Below, piece after piece: positions 8,110 to 17,417 of a stretch of 64,000 nt of DNA. The position numbers and the translations under genes were made by a program. The notes beneath the pieces are model-generated. The model worked only from the letters and a program-made list of their open reading frames with translations. It searched no databases and was not told the origin of the DNA. The stretch covers positions 150,507 through 214,506 of the forward strand of contig BEIN01000002.1 in assembly GCA_002898375.1 (NCBI GenBank), read 5' to 3'. This stretch comes from a bacterium HR37. GTDB taxonomy: Bacteria > Desulfobacterota_D > UBA1144 > Nemesobacterales > CSP1-2. Positions within the stretch are counted from its first letter, which is position 1. Each line of letters starts with the position of its first letter.

Positions 8110-9243
8110 ATGGATACGGTTGCCCTTACCAGATCAATAAAAGAGAAGGCATTGGAGATCGGTTTTGATTTGGTTGGAATTTCCCCTGTAGGGCCGTTTC
8201 CTGAAAGCCAGTTCTTTAAAGAGTGGCTTTCAAAGGGTTTTAACGGTGAGATGAAATACATGGAGAGAAACTCAGAGCGAAGAGAGGATCTAAGAAGGGT
8301 TTTTCCTGAGGCAAGGTCTGTTATATCATGTGGGTTAAACTACAATACCGAATACCCTTATTCGATTAATAGGGTTGATAAACAAAGAGGATGGATTTCT
8401 AGATATGCTTGGGGTGATGATTATCACGAGGTTATAAAAGATAGGCTTTCAAAGCTTTTAGGCTTTATACGGGAGGTTTCCCCGGTAGAGGTAAAAGCCC
8501 TTATCTATGTGGATACCGGGCCTGTTCTTGAGAGAGTTTACGGACGGTATGGGGGAATAGGGTGGATAGGGAAGAACACTTGCTTGATAAACCAGAAAAT
8601 AGGCTCATGGATCTTTATAGGGGAGATAATAACGAACCTTGAGCTTAACTACGACAGTCCTGTTCCTGATAGGTGTGGAACGTGTAGGCGGTGTATAGAT
8701 GCATGTCCAACAGGTGCACTTGTAAAGCCCTATGTCCTCGATTCAAGGTTATGTATATCCTATCTAACAATAGAGCTTAGAGGTAAGATACCCGTTGAGT
8801 TAAGGGAGAAAGTGGGTAACAACGTATTTGGCTGTGATATATGTCAGGATGTTTGCCCATGGAATAGAAGGGCAAAATTCAGCCGTGAAACATCTTTTCT
8901 GCCCAGAGAAGGGCTTTTGAATCCTGAGCTCTCATCCCTTTTAGAACTTGCAGAAGAGGATTTTAAAAAAGTGTTCAGGAAAAGTCCTGTTAAGAGGGCT
9001 AAAAGAGGAGGCTTTATAAGAAATGTATTGGTTGCGATGGGAAACTCTGGCAATAAAAGGTTTATTCCCCACGTTAAAAGGCTTTTAAAAGATGCTGATC
9101 CGCTGGTTAGAGCCCATGCTGTTTGGGCTCTGTGGAAGCTTGAGGGAAAGGATGCACTGGAAACCATTAAAGGGCTTTTGGCTAAAGAGCATGATCCAAT
9201 GGTCAGGGAAGAGATTCTTAACGTAATGAATCAGGGCTTGTAG
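8110..9243 (+). CDS. queG: Epoxyqueuosine reductase
   Basis: 377 residues from ATG 8110 (a TTG two codons earlier is in frame). Cobalamin-binding N-terminal domain with the E-R-R-E-D-L-R region, then Y-V-D-T-G-P-V-L-E-R, G-W-I-G-K-N-T, a first cluster motif C-G-T-C-R-R-C-I-D-A-C-P near residue 195 and a second F-G-C-D-I-C-Q-D-V-C-P-W-N near 245. The tail holds HEAT-like helices (P-L-V-R-A-H-A-V-W-A-L). It reduces epoxyqueuosine to queuosine in tRNA using B12 and two [4Fe-4S] clusters. The other queuosine genes are not in the window. Confidence 0.95.
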   Translation: MDTVALTRSIKEKALEIGFDLVGISPVGPFPESQFFKEWLSKGFNGEMKYMERNSERREDLRRVFPEARSVISCGLNYNTEYPYSINRVDKQRGWISRYAWGDDYHEVIKDRLSKLLGFIREVSPVEVKALIYVDTGPVLERVYGRYGGIGWIGKNTCLINQKIGSWIFIGEIITNLELNYDSPVPDRCGTCRRCIDACPTGALVKPYVLDSRLCISYLTIELRGKIPVELREKVGNNVFGCDICQDVCPWNRRAKFSRETSFLPREGLLNPELSSLLELAEEDFKKVFRKSPVKRAKRGGFIRNVLVAMGNSGNKRFIPHVKRLLKDADPLVRAHAVWALWKLEGKDALETIKGLLAKEHDPMVREEILNVMNQGL

Positions 9244-9305
9244 GGTGGGGTTTTTGTATTTAGTATTATTTACCCAAAAGTTAAAACAGGAGGTTTAAAC
9301 TTAAG

Positions 9306-9722
9306 TTGATCAGAGAGAGGCTTCTTAATATTGGGCTTTTGTGGCTTCGTGTATTAATGGGTTTTGGTATATCACTGCTTCACGGGTATGGCAAGGTATT
9401 TGGTGGACGTATGGAGCAGTTTACAGAAGCCGTTGCAAAGATGGGGTTTCCGTTACCGGGCTTTTTTGCCTGGTCAGCTGCCCTATCTGAATTTGCTGGA
9501 GGCTTGCTTATAGCCCTTGGTCTGGGAACCAGAATAGCTGCTTTTTTTGTATTTATTACAATGAGTGTGGCTGCATTTGTTCGCCATGCAGATGACCCAA
9601 TAAATGTAAAGGAGCTCTCACTTGCTTATTGGACTGTATCAGCGGCTATTTTGCTTATGGGACCTGGCCGTTTCTCTATAGATAACTGGTTGACAAGGTT
9701 CTTTTGCAAAAGCAAACAATAA
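9306..9722 (+). CDS. DoxX-family membrane protein
   Basis: 138 residues, four membrane segments. The family pattern is clear: L-L-W-L-R-V-L-M-G near the start, S-L-L-H-G-Y-G-K-V-F-G-G, a second helix with E-F-A-G-G-L-L-I-A-L-G-L-G-T-R, and A-D-D-P then Y-W-T-V-S-A. The role of most DoxX/SURF4-like proteins is unknown; some take part in redox stress. The start is a TTG with AGGAGG about 12 bases upstream. It stands alone between queG and a convergent aldo/keto reductase gene. Confidence 0.88.
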   Translation: MIRERLLNIGLLWLRVLMGFGISLLHGYGKVFGGRMEQFTEAVAKMGFPLPGFFAWSAALSEFAGGLLIALGLGTRIAAFFVFITMSVAAFVRHADDPINVKELSLAYWTVSAAILLMGPGRFSIDNWLTRFFCKSKQ

Positions 9723-9731
9723 TCATAGCGG

Positions 9732-10838
9732 TTATTCATCTAGAAATATCTTAAGCAGGTTATCTACCGGGATGGTTGGTAGCCTAGCGACCTGCATGTT
9801 CTCTTCAACGTGTTCTGTCCTGCTCATTCCTACAAGTGTGGTTGTTATCCCAGGAATTGAGCGGGCAAATTGAATAGCACGTTGTGCATCTGTGTTAAGC
9901 CCTCTTAGGTACTCGGTTATGAATTCTGGTAGATCTCTAGAGAGCCTTCCCTGAAGTAACGGAGAGCTTGTAATAACGGTTATTCCCAGGTCCTTTGCTG
10001 CTTCGAGTGGAGAAACCCACTTTCCTTTTACGAACTGATTTTTAAATAAAAAGGCCTCTGGCATTGCCAGGTTAAAGGGAAGTTGAATTACCTTAAAGTT
10101 GTGCTTATCTCCTGCAACCCTTTTTGCTATTCTAACTGCATCTTCTAAAGACAAGTATCCCTTAGAGCCTGGCTCTTCTCTGTATCCGCTCCAGGTAGCC
10201 ATACCGTAGAGTTTTATCTTCCCTTCTGATACCTTTTTCTCAAAAAGTTCAAAGGTGCTTTCCATACGTCTTTTAAACTCTTTTGGTGATATCTCCTGTA
10301 GTTGTTCTTCAGGGTTATGAAGGTAGTAGATATCTATGCATTTTACCCTGAGGTTCTTAATGCTCTGTTCAAGTTGGTTCTCAATGTAGCTTGGTGCCAT
10401 ACAGTGAATTCCACCAACTATATCTTCAGGTTTTATAACCCCTGTTTTTATAAATGTTTTTGCTATGTATTCTCTAAAATCCCGTGGAGGTGTACTATCA
10501 AAAGGGATGTATCCACCTTTTGTAGCAACTATAACCTCATCCCTCTGGATCTTTCCTTCCTCAATGAGTTTGGAAAGAGCCATTCCAATGGCGCGTTCGC
10601 TTCTTTGACATCTGTAATTTATGGCTGTATCAAAAACATTACAGCCAAGTTCAACTGCGCGTATTAGGGACCTTTGGTAGTTTATATCGGTTGTATCATC
10701 GTAGTTGCCAAGGTATGAGCCAAATCCTATAGATGAAAACCAAAAGCCATTGGAGTTTCTAAAGTGACCCTGATCAACTACGCCTCTGTATCTTTCTTTG
10801 AAACGTGTAGTTCCCTCAGTGGTTGCATGTTGAATCAA
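9732..10838 (-). CDS. Aldo/keto reductase
   Basis: 368 residues. Barrel with the AKR motifs: S-I-G-F-G-S-Y-L-G, F-D-T-A-I-N-Y-R near residue 65 (catalytic Asp and Tyr), V-A-T-K-G-G (Lys), and Y-Y-L-H-N-P-E (His); the C-terminal cofactor part has S-I-P-G-I-T-T-T-L-V-G-M. It should reduce carbonyls with NAD(P)H; substrate unknown. The start is TTG with AAGGAG about 11 bases upstream. It follows the cold-shock gene on the same strand but a 12-bp hairpin lies between them. Confidence 0.9.
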   Translation of the reverse strand: MIQHATTEGTTRFKERYRGVVDQGHFRNSNGFWFSSIGFGSYLGNYDDTTDINYQRSLIRAVELGCNVFDTAINYRCQRSERAIGMALSKLIEEGKIQRDEVIVATKGGYIPFDSTPPRDFREYIAKTFIKTGVIKPEDIVGGIHCMAPSYIENQLEQSIKNLRVKCIDIYYLHNPEEQLQEISPKEFKRRMESTFELFEKKVSEGKIKLYGMATWSGYREEPGSKGYLSLEDAVRIAKRVAGDKHNFKVIQLPFNLAMPEAFLFKNQFVKGKWVSPLEAAKDLGITVITSSPLLQGRLSRDLPEFITEYLRGLNTDAQRAIQFARSIPGITTTLVGMSRTEHVEENMQVARLPTIPVDNLLKIFLDE

Positions 10839-10958
10839 AACTTACCTATCTCCTTAATGTCTGTAATTATAGACGCAGGAGCTCTTATAAACAACAAAAA
10901 CCCTATATACAGTAGGCTAAAAGAACCTACCGTAACTCCTTAAGGTCCGGTTCAGATT

Positions 10959-10989
10959 CGTTTTCCGGGAAGAAAGATCCCGGAAAACG
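10959..10989 (-). terminator. Perfect 12-bp hairpin after the cold-shock gene
   Basis: Arms 10959-10970 and 10978-10989 pair perfectly (CGTTTTCCGGGA with TCCCGGAAAACG) around a 7-base loop. It lies 28 bases beyond the cold-shock stop codon. No run of T follows in the minus direction, so it is a strong RNA stem but not a textbook Rho-independent terminator; it could instead stabilise the short mRNA. Confidence 0.5.
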
Positions 10990-11016
10990 TTTAAATAAAC
11001 TGCGTGGTTTTAAGAT

Positions 11017-11229
11017 TTATCCTTCAGAGCTAACCTTTACTACCTTGCTTGCCTGAAGTCCCTTTGGACCCTCGATGACTTCAAACTCTACAATGTCTCC
11101 CTCTTTGAGGGTTTTAAATCCAGAGCTCTGGATAGCACTGTAGTGGACAAATATGTCCTTACCGTTTTCCTGCTCGATGAATCCGTAACCTTTGGACTCA
11201 TTAAACCACTTTACTTTACCTCTACTCAA
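11017..11229 (-). CDS. Cold-shock domain protein (CspA family)
   Basis: 70 residues, one OB fold. RNP1 is K-G-Y-G-F-I and RNP2 is D-I-F-V-H-Y; the N-terminus G-K-V-K-W-F-N-E-S is canonical. Such proteins bind single-stranded RNA or DNA and act as RNA chaperones. A strong AAGGAGG precedes the ATG, and a sigma70-type promoter lies about 35 bases further upstream. Confidence 0.97.
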   Translation of the reverse strand: MSRGKVKWFNESKGYGFIEQENGKDIFVHYSAIQSSGFKTLKEGDIVEFEVIEGPKGLQASKVVKVSSEG

Positions 11230-11260
11230 GTAAAAGCCTCCTTAAATTTAATACCCCTTA

Positions 11261-11289
11261 AATATCTCACGCTTTTTTTTATTTGTCAA
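11261..11289 (-). promoter_or_regulatory. Promoter of the cold-shock gene
   Basis: Minus strand: TTGACA at 11289-11284, 17-base A-rich spacer, GATATT at 11266-11261. Transcription would start near 11254, leaving a short leader with AAGGAGG. Confidence 0.65.
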
Positions 11290-11390
11290 ATCCAATTTTT
11301 TACCCTGCTTGCTAAGTAAGCCTAGTATTGACTTTATTTTGACTTCTATATAGCCTAATCATTTAGTTGCAAAATAAGGAGGTGTATATA

Positions 11391-11909
11391 ATGGCACAGG
11401 AGAGACCAGGAGCAGTTACAATGAGGGGAAACCCAGTAACTTTAATAGGTCCTGAGCTGAAGGTAGGGGATAAGGCTCCTAATTTTACAGTTTTTGAAGC
11501 AATAGGGTCACCTGTTACCCTGGACGATTTTAAAGGTAAGATTAAGGTATTTAATGTGATTGTATCGGTTGATACACCTGTATGTGATGCTCAAACAAAG
11601 CGCTTTAACCAAGAAGCAGCAGGGCTTCCGGGTGATGTGGAGATAATTACTGTAAGTATGGATCTTCCCTTTGCACTTAAGAGGTACTGTAGTGCTGCTG
11701 GAATAGATAGGGTAAAAACAGTGTCGGATTATCGCGATGCCTCCTTTGGACAGGCTTACGGTGTTTTAATAAAAGAGCATCGTCTTCTTGCCAGGGCCAT
11801 ATTTGTTGTGGACAGAGATGATACTATTCGACACGTAGAATATGTAAAGGAGATTACAGAACATCCAAACTATGATAAAGCTTTGGAGGTCTTAAAGGGA
11901 CTTGTGTAG
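11391..11909 (+). CDS. tpx: Thiol peroxidase (Tpx-type peroxiredoxin)
   Basis: 172 residues from ATG 11391, chosen because AAGGAGG sits 8 bases before it; the earlier in-frame TTG at 11367 would place that site inside the gene. The start A-V-T-M-R-G-N-P-V-T-L-I-G is typical. Peroxidatic Cys is in S-V-D-T-P-V-C-D-A-Q-T and the resolving Cys in R-Y-C-S-A-A-G-I. It reduces hydroperoxides with thioredoxin. It leads a run tpx, sufT-like, bcp, bioD. Confidence 0.95.
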   Translation: MAQERPGAVTMRGNPVTLIGPELKVGDKAPNFTVFEAIGSPVTLDDFKGKIKVFNVIVSVDTPVCDAQTKRFNQEAAGLPGDVEIITVSMDLPFALKRYCSAAGIDRVKTVSDYRDASFGQAYGVLIKEHRLLARAIFVVDRDDTIRHVEYVKEITEHPNYDKALEVLKGLV

Positions 11910-11945
11910 GTTCTTCTTTAAAAAAGACCCAAGGAGGGAGATAAA

Positions 11946-12500
11946 ATGGGGCTTGGAGATATGTTATCAAGGTTATTTAAAAAAGAGGAAACCAGGGAGG
12001 AGGAAAAAAACAGAGAAGAGCAAACACAAAAAGTTGGAGATTCCAGGGAAGATGTTTCCCGCTCTACAGAGCCTGTTATGGCTTCCAGGCTGGAGAGCAT
12101 AAACAAGTTTCAGACGCGTGATATTGAATCTTCTCCTCCTTCAAGCAATTTAGAGACAGAGGGGAAGGAACAGCCTTCTGAAAAAAAAGGAGAGGTCCAG
12201 GAGGTTACGGAGCAGAAGGTTTTAGAGGTGCTAAGTGAGGTCTATGATCCCGAGATCCCTATTGATATCGTAAATCTGGGTCTCATATACGGTATCGATA
12301 TTAAGGACGGAAGGGTTCATGTTAGGATGACAATGACTGCTCCAGGGTGTCCTGCTTCAGCTCAGATTGCCGCAGAGGCAAAGATGCTTATAGAGGAGAT
12401 ACCGGGTGTAAAGGAAGCTGTAATAGAGATTGTATGGGATCCTCCATGGGACCCAAGTATGATGAGTGAAGAGGCCAAACAGAGCCTTGGCTATATATAA
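11946..12500 (+). CDS. sufT: SufT/MIP18-family (DUF59) FeS assembly protein with long charged N-terminal extension
   Basis: 184 residues. The last ~100 are the DUF59 domain: V-L-E-V-L-S-E-V-Y-D-P-E-I-P-I-D-I-V-N-L-G-L-I-Y-like start, then T-M-T-A-P-G-C-P-A-S with the conserved Cys, and W-D-P-P-W-D-P near the end. Homologues help mature FeS proteins. The first ~80 residues are Glu/Lys/Ser-rich and probably unstructured, unusual for this family. AAGGAGGGAG precedes the ATG. It sits between two peroxiredoxin genes. Confidence 0.88.
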   Translation: MGLGDMLSRLFKKEETREEEKNREEQTQKVGDSREDVSRSTEPVMASRLESINKFQTRDIESSPPSSNLETEGKEQPSEKKGEVQEVTEQKVLEVLSEVYDPEIPIDIVNLGLIYGIDIKDGRVHVRMTMTAPGCPASAQIAAEAKMLIEEIPGVKEAVIEIVWDPPWDPSMMSEEAKQSLGYI

Positions 12501-12512
12501 AGGGTTGCCAGC

Positions 12513-12965
12513 ATGTTAAAAGTGGGTGATAGAGCACCGGATATCGAAGCTAAAACGTACGGTGGACAAAAAATAAGGCTTGGTGATTTTCTTGGGAAAA
12601 AGATAGTGGTTCTCTATTTCTATCCAAAGGACAATACCCCGGGTTGTACTAAAGAGGCCTGCTCAATGAGGGATAAGATGGAGGATTTTAAGAAACTAGG
12701 TATAGAGGTCTTGGGGGTAAGTGTCGATAGCGTAAGAAGCCATGAGAACTTTAGGGATAGATTCAATCTAAATTTTCCCTTACTTAGCGACACGGATAGA
12801 AAAATAGTAAGGGCATACGGGGTGGAAAGTGAATCTGGAACGGCAAAAAGGGTGACTTTTTTAATAGACAGGTCTGGGGTTATAAGGTACATCTGGCATA
12901 AGGTGGATACATCTCATCATGCAGATGAGGTTTTAGAGAAGGTAAGGGAGTTAGGATTGGTTTAG
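12513..12965 (+). CDS. bcp: Peroxiredoxin Bcp/PrxQ
   Basis: 150 residues. The peroxidatic Cys is in D-N-T-P-G-C-T-K-E-A-C-S and the second Cys five residues later is the classic PrxQ pair. The thioredoxin-fold ends with R-V-T-F-L-I-D-R-S-G. It reduces hydrogen peroxide and organic peroxides. It lies 12 bases after the sufT-like gene, so co-transcription is likely. Confidence 0.96.
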   Translation: MLKVGDRAPDIEAKTYGGQKIRLGDFLGKKIVVLYFYPKDNTPGCTKEACSMRDKMEDFKKLGIEVLGVSVDSVRSHENFRDRFNLNFPLLSDTDRKIVRAYGVESESGTAKRVTFLIDRSGVIRYIWHKVDTSHHADEVLEKVRELGLV

Positions 12966-12994
12966 AGCCAAAGTTTTTCTACTTTGGAAGTTAG

Positions 12995-13771
<777 letters not shown>

Positions 13772-13780
13772 ATTTAAATC

Positions 13781-13809
13781 TTGACAGATTTGCTGTGTAA
13801 TGATATACA
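13781..13809 (+). promoter_or_regulatory. Promoter of the ACIII (act) operon
   Basis: TTGACA at 13781-13786, 17-base spacer, TATACA at 13804-13809. Transcription should start near 13816, about 55 bases before actA. It is one of the best promoters in the window. Confidence 0.75.
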
Positions 13810-13870
13810 TAGTGGGCGTTTTGTCATAGTCTAGATTTTAGCTCTCCAAAAAGCTTTAGGATAAAGTGAT

Positions 13871-14449
13871 ATGAGCAAAAGAGCCAAAATCTTACCACTT
13901 GCCCTTGTTCCCGTTCTTGTCCTTTTAGGACTTTACTTTAAAGCCTATGAAAAGGCGGCCGAAAGCAGCACAAAAGGTCCCCAACAGCCTATTCTCTTCA
14001 GCCATAAGATCCATGCAGGGGAGAACCAGATTCCGTGTGAGTACTGTCATAGCTATGTCACCAAATCCCCAAAACCCGGGATACCTTCTATGCAAAAGTG
14101 CATGGGATGCCATCTGCAGGTTGCTGGTCGGGATGTGGATTACGAGTATGATGGAAAAAAGATCAACATAAAGCAGGAGATTCAAAAGTTAAAGGATTAC
14201 TGGGATAAAAAGACACCCATTGCATGGACAAAGGTTTATTATCTTCCGGATCACGTCCACTTTAATCACAAGAGGCATGTTCTTCGCGGGATTGAGTGTA
14301 GAACCTGTCACGGTGATGTTGAGAATATGGATGTTGTCTATCGTGTCCCAAAACTTGAGATGGGGTGGTGTATCGGTTGTCATGAGCAGAATGCCAGGAA
14401 CGAGGAAGAGTTAACACAGCTTAAAGACTGCTTGACCTGTCACTATTAA
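13871..14449 (+). CDS. actA: ACIII subunit ActA, pentaheme cytochrome c
   Basis: 192 residues. One N-terminal membrane helix, then five C-x-x-C-H heme sites: C-E-Y-C-H, C-M-G-C-H, C-R-T-C-H, C-I-G-C-H and C-L-T-C-H. Extra His residues in F-S-H-K-I-H and F-N-H-K-R-H fit as distal ligands. In known ACIII (Rhodothermus, Flavobacterium) ActA is the pentaheme electron carrier on the periplasmic side. First gene of the operon, followed at 13 bases by actB. Confidence 0.93.
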   Translation: MSKRAKILPLALVPVLVLLGLYFKAYEKAAESSTKGPQQPILFSHKIHAGENQIPCEYCHSYVTKSPKPGIPSMQKCMGCHLQVAGRDVDYEYDGKKINIKQEIQKLKDYWDKKTPIAWTKVYYLPDHVHFNHKRHVLRGIECRTCHGDVENMDVVYRVPKLEMGWCIGCHEQNARNEEELTQLKDCLTCHY

Positions 14450-14462
14450 TTTGGAGGGAAAT

Positions 14463-17417
14463 ATGCAGGAAAATAAGAGGGGTGGAATAAAGAGAAGGGA
14501 TTTCCTAAAGATTATAGGGGTGGTGGGAACTACCGCTGCTGTTACAGGAGGGTGTTCTTCAGAGCCTGTGGAGCAGATAATCCCTTATGTTATTCCACCT
14601 GAAGACATAGTTCCCGGTATTCCAAAGTGGTATGCAAGTACATGTCTGGAGTGTCCAGCAGGGTGTGGAATTGTTGTAAAGAACCGTGAGGGAAGGGCAA
14701 TTAAAATAGAGGGAAACCCAAAGAATCCTGTTAACTCTGGTAGCCTTTGTGCGCGTGGACAGGCTGCGCTTCAGGGACTGTATAACCCTGATCGTATAAG
14801 ATCCCCTCTTGTAAAGGATTCCTCAGGTAGGTTTAAACCCCTTGATTGGGGTAGTGCTGAGAAGACACTTCTGGAAAAAATACAGAGTCTTAAAGAGCAG
14901 GGTAGGGGTGATAGGATTGTATTTATGAGTGGTAATATCTCTGGAAGCCTTGAAAGGCTTATAAAGGACTGGCTAGGTGCAATTGGTGGCGGAAAGCATC
15001 TGGTGTATGAGACCTTTGCTTATGAGCCGCTAAAACAGGGCAATAAAATTGCCTTTGGGATGGATAAAATCCCAACCTATCACGTTGAAAAAACCAGATT
15101 TGTGCTCTCATTTGGTGCGGACTTTCTAGAGACCTGGCTTTCCCCTGTAGAGTATGCAAAGAAGTTTGGCCTTATGCACAGTTATAAGGAAAAGAGTATG
15201 GGAAAGTTTGTTCAGATTGAGCCCAGGCTTTCCCTTACGGGTGCGAATGCTGATGAGTGGATAGCAATAAAACCTGGAACAGAGGCGTTTCTTGCCCTTG
15301 GCATAGCACATGTTATTGCAACTGAAGGGTGGCACTCAAGTGGTATTTCAAAAGAGGAAGTGGATATGTTGGTAGCTCTCCTTGGCCGCTTTTCACCCGA
15401 TAGGGTTTCTTCTATAACGGATGTTCCATCAAGCACCATAAGGAGGCTTGCAGAGGAATTTGTGAGGTTAAGACCAAGCATTGCAATAGGTGTTGGAGCA
15501 GCAAATACCTCAACCAGTGCAACTCAGACTGTGGTTGCTATAAATATACTGAATTACATAGCTGGTAATACAAGGGAAATCGTTAATTTTGGGGAATCTC
15601 TAACGATATCGAAGGCAAGCTCTTTTAAGGATATTGCCTCTCTGGTTGATTCTATGTCAAAGGGAGAGGTTGAGCTTCTTTTCGTTCACAATACAAACCC
15701 TGTTTTTACGCTCCCCGATGCCCTCGGTTTTAAAGAGGCACTTAAAAACGTTCCCTTTGTTGTGAGCTTCTCTACCTTTATGGATGAAACTACAGAGCTG
15801 GCAAGTCTTGTTTTGCCAGACTGTACAACCCTTGAGAAGTGGGGGGATTATGTTCCAAGAGAGGGGGTCTATGGGCTGGTTCAGCCTGCAATGGAGCCGG
15901 TTCCCCTATTTAATACAAAACCCATTGGTGATGTGATTCTTTCTCTAAGCAAGCAGTTAAGCGGGCTTGAAGAGCTTTTTCCACAGCAGAGCTTTTTTGA
16001 GTATCTAAGAGATTCTTGGAGGGCAATTCACTCAGAGGTTGCTCCCAATAAGGATTTTGAAACGTTTTGGAGTGAATCACTGCAGGATGGAGGTGTTTTT
16101 AGAGAGGTAGCTTCACCAGAGGTTCGGCTTTCTAGGGATATTCTGGGCGTTGATTTTTCTGAACCGAGTTTTAACGGTGAGGGAAGCCTCTATCTCATGG
16201 TGTATCCTTCTTCAAGGTACTATGATGGTAGAGGAGCCAATAAGCCTTGGCTTCAGGAGCTTCCTGACCCCATTACCACAGGTGTTTGGGACTCCTGGAT
16301 CGAGCTTCACCCTGATACCGCAAAGAAGCTGGGGGTTAAGGAAGGTGATTTCCTTTTGGTTGAGTCCGCTTATGGAAAGATAGAGGTACAGGCATTTTTG
16401 TATAAGGGAATAAGACCGGATACAGTAGCCATTCCAATTGGGCTGGGTCATGAGAGCTATGGGAGGTACGCTGAAAAGATTGGGGTAAACCCGATTAAGA
16501 TTCTTCCTCTAGCCTATGATGCCCTCTCAGGTGGTCTTGCTTGGCTTTCTACCAGGGTAAAGATTTCAAAGACGGGAAGGTGGGCAAGGTTTGTAAAAAC
16601 CCAACAGACTACCTCACAGGCGGGAAGGGGAATTGCTCAGGCTGTTGGCCTAGAAGAGATTCGAAGGGGTTTGGTAAAACGTGAGGAGCACCATGAACCA
16701 GATATGTACAAACCCCATGATCACAAGCATAGGTGGGGTATGTCTATAGACCTTTCAAAGTGTATAGGATGTGGGGCCTGTGTAACCGCCTGTTATGCTG
16801 AGAATAACGTTGCTTTTGTGGGGAAGGAACAGGTAGCACGAGGGCGTCATATGTCTTGGATCAGGATAGAGAGGTTCTTTGAAGAGGAAAGTGGGTTTGA
16901 GGCAAGATTTATCCCCATGCTATGCCAGCACTGTGACAACGCCCCCTGTGAGCCTGTCTGCCCGGTCTATGCCACCTACCACAACTATGAAGGGCTAAAC
17001 GTTATGGTATACAACCGTTGTGTTGGAACCAGGTACTGCTCAAACAACTGCACGTACAAGGTGAGGCGGTTTAACTGGTTTACCTATAAATGGCCTGAGC
17101 CTCTTAACTGGCAGCTTAACCCTGATGTTACGGTAAGGACGAAAGGGGTTATGGAAAAATGCACCTTCTGCTCTCAACGGATAATATACGCCAAGGATAG
17201 GGCAAAGGATGAGGGACGGTTCCCTAGAGATGGGGAGATTACTCCTGCGTGTGCTCAGACCTGCCCAACAAAAGCGATTGTCTTTGGAGACTTAAAGGAT
17301 CCTGAAAGCGAGGTCTCCAGGCTTTCAAAGGATGAAAGAGGTTATCATGTACTAGAGGAGATAAACACAAAACCTTCAATCACCTATCTAAAAAAAGTAA
17401 AGTGGGATAGAGTATAA
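14463..17417 (+). CDS. actB: ACIII subunit ActB, molybdopterin-like domain fused to FeS ferredoxin domain
   Basis: 984 residues from ATG 14463, which has GGAGG 5 bases before it. The start carries a twin-arginine signal (K-R-R-D-F-L-K) and a lipobox-like T-G-G-C, so export in folded form and lipidation are likely. Residues ~50-730 resemble molybdopterin oxidoreductases and include C-L-E-C-P-A-G-C and a later Cys in S-L-C-A-R-G. From ~755 a ferredoxin domain has four Cys groups (C-I-G-C-G-A-C, C-Q-H-C-D-N-A-P-C, C-V-G-T-R-Y-C, C-T-F-C with C-A-Q-T-C-P), enough for four clusters. Known ActB oxidises quinol-derived electrons without a Mo cofactor. Confidence 0.93.
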   Translation: MQENKRGGIKRRDFLKIIGVVGTTAAVTGGCSSEPVEQIIPYVIPPEDIVPGIPKWYASTCLECPAGCGIVVKNREGRAIKIEGNPKNPVNSGSLCARGQAALQGLYNPDRIRSPLVKDSSGRFKPLDWGSAEKTLLEKIQSLKEQGRGDRIVFMSGNISGSLERLIKDWLGAIGGGKHLVYETFAYEPLKQGNKIAFGMDKIPTYHVEKTRFVLSFGADFLETWLSPVEYAKKFGLMHSYKEKSMGKFVQIEPRLSLTGANADEWIAIKPGTEAFLALGIAHVIATEGWHSSGISKEEVDMLVALLGRFSPDRVSSITDVPSSTIRRLAEEFVRLRPSIAIGVGAANTSTSATQTVVAINILNYIAGNTREIVNFGESLTISKASSFKDIASLVDSMSKGEVELLFVHNTNPVFTLPDALGFKEALKNVPFVVSFSTFMDETTELASLVLPDCTTLEKWGDYVPREGVYGLVQPAMEPVPLFNTKPIGDVILSLSKQLSGLEELFPQQSFFEYLRDSWRAIHSEVAPNKDFETFWSESLQDGGVFREVASPEVRLSRDILGVDFSEPSFNGEGSLYLMVYPSSRYYDGRGANKPWLQELPDPITTGVWDSWIELHPDTAKKLGVKEGDFLLVESAYGKIEVQAFLYKGIRPDTVAIPIGLGHESYGRYAEKIGVNPIKILPLAYDALSGGLAWLSTRVKISKTGRWARFVKTQQTTSQAGRGIAQAVGLEEIRRGLVKREEHHEPDMYKPHDHKHRWGMSIDLSKCIGCGACVTACYAENNVAFVGKEQVARGRHMSWIRIERFFEEESGFEARFIPMLCQHCDNAPCEPVCPVYATYHNYEGLNVMVYNRCVGTRYCSNNCTYKVRRFNWFTYKWPEPLNWQLNPDVTVRTKGVMEKCTFCSQRIIYAKDRAKDEGRFPRDGEITPACAQTCPTKAIVFGDLKDPESEVSRLSKDERGYHVLEEINTKPSITYLKKVKWDRV

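Noticed and set aside
12968..12987. Hairpin between bcp and bioD as a terminator or BirA operator
   Set aside because: Only a 7-bp stem, no T run after it, and no resemblance to the known BirA site.
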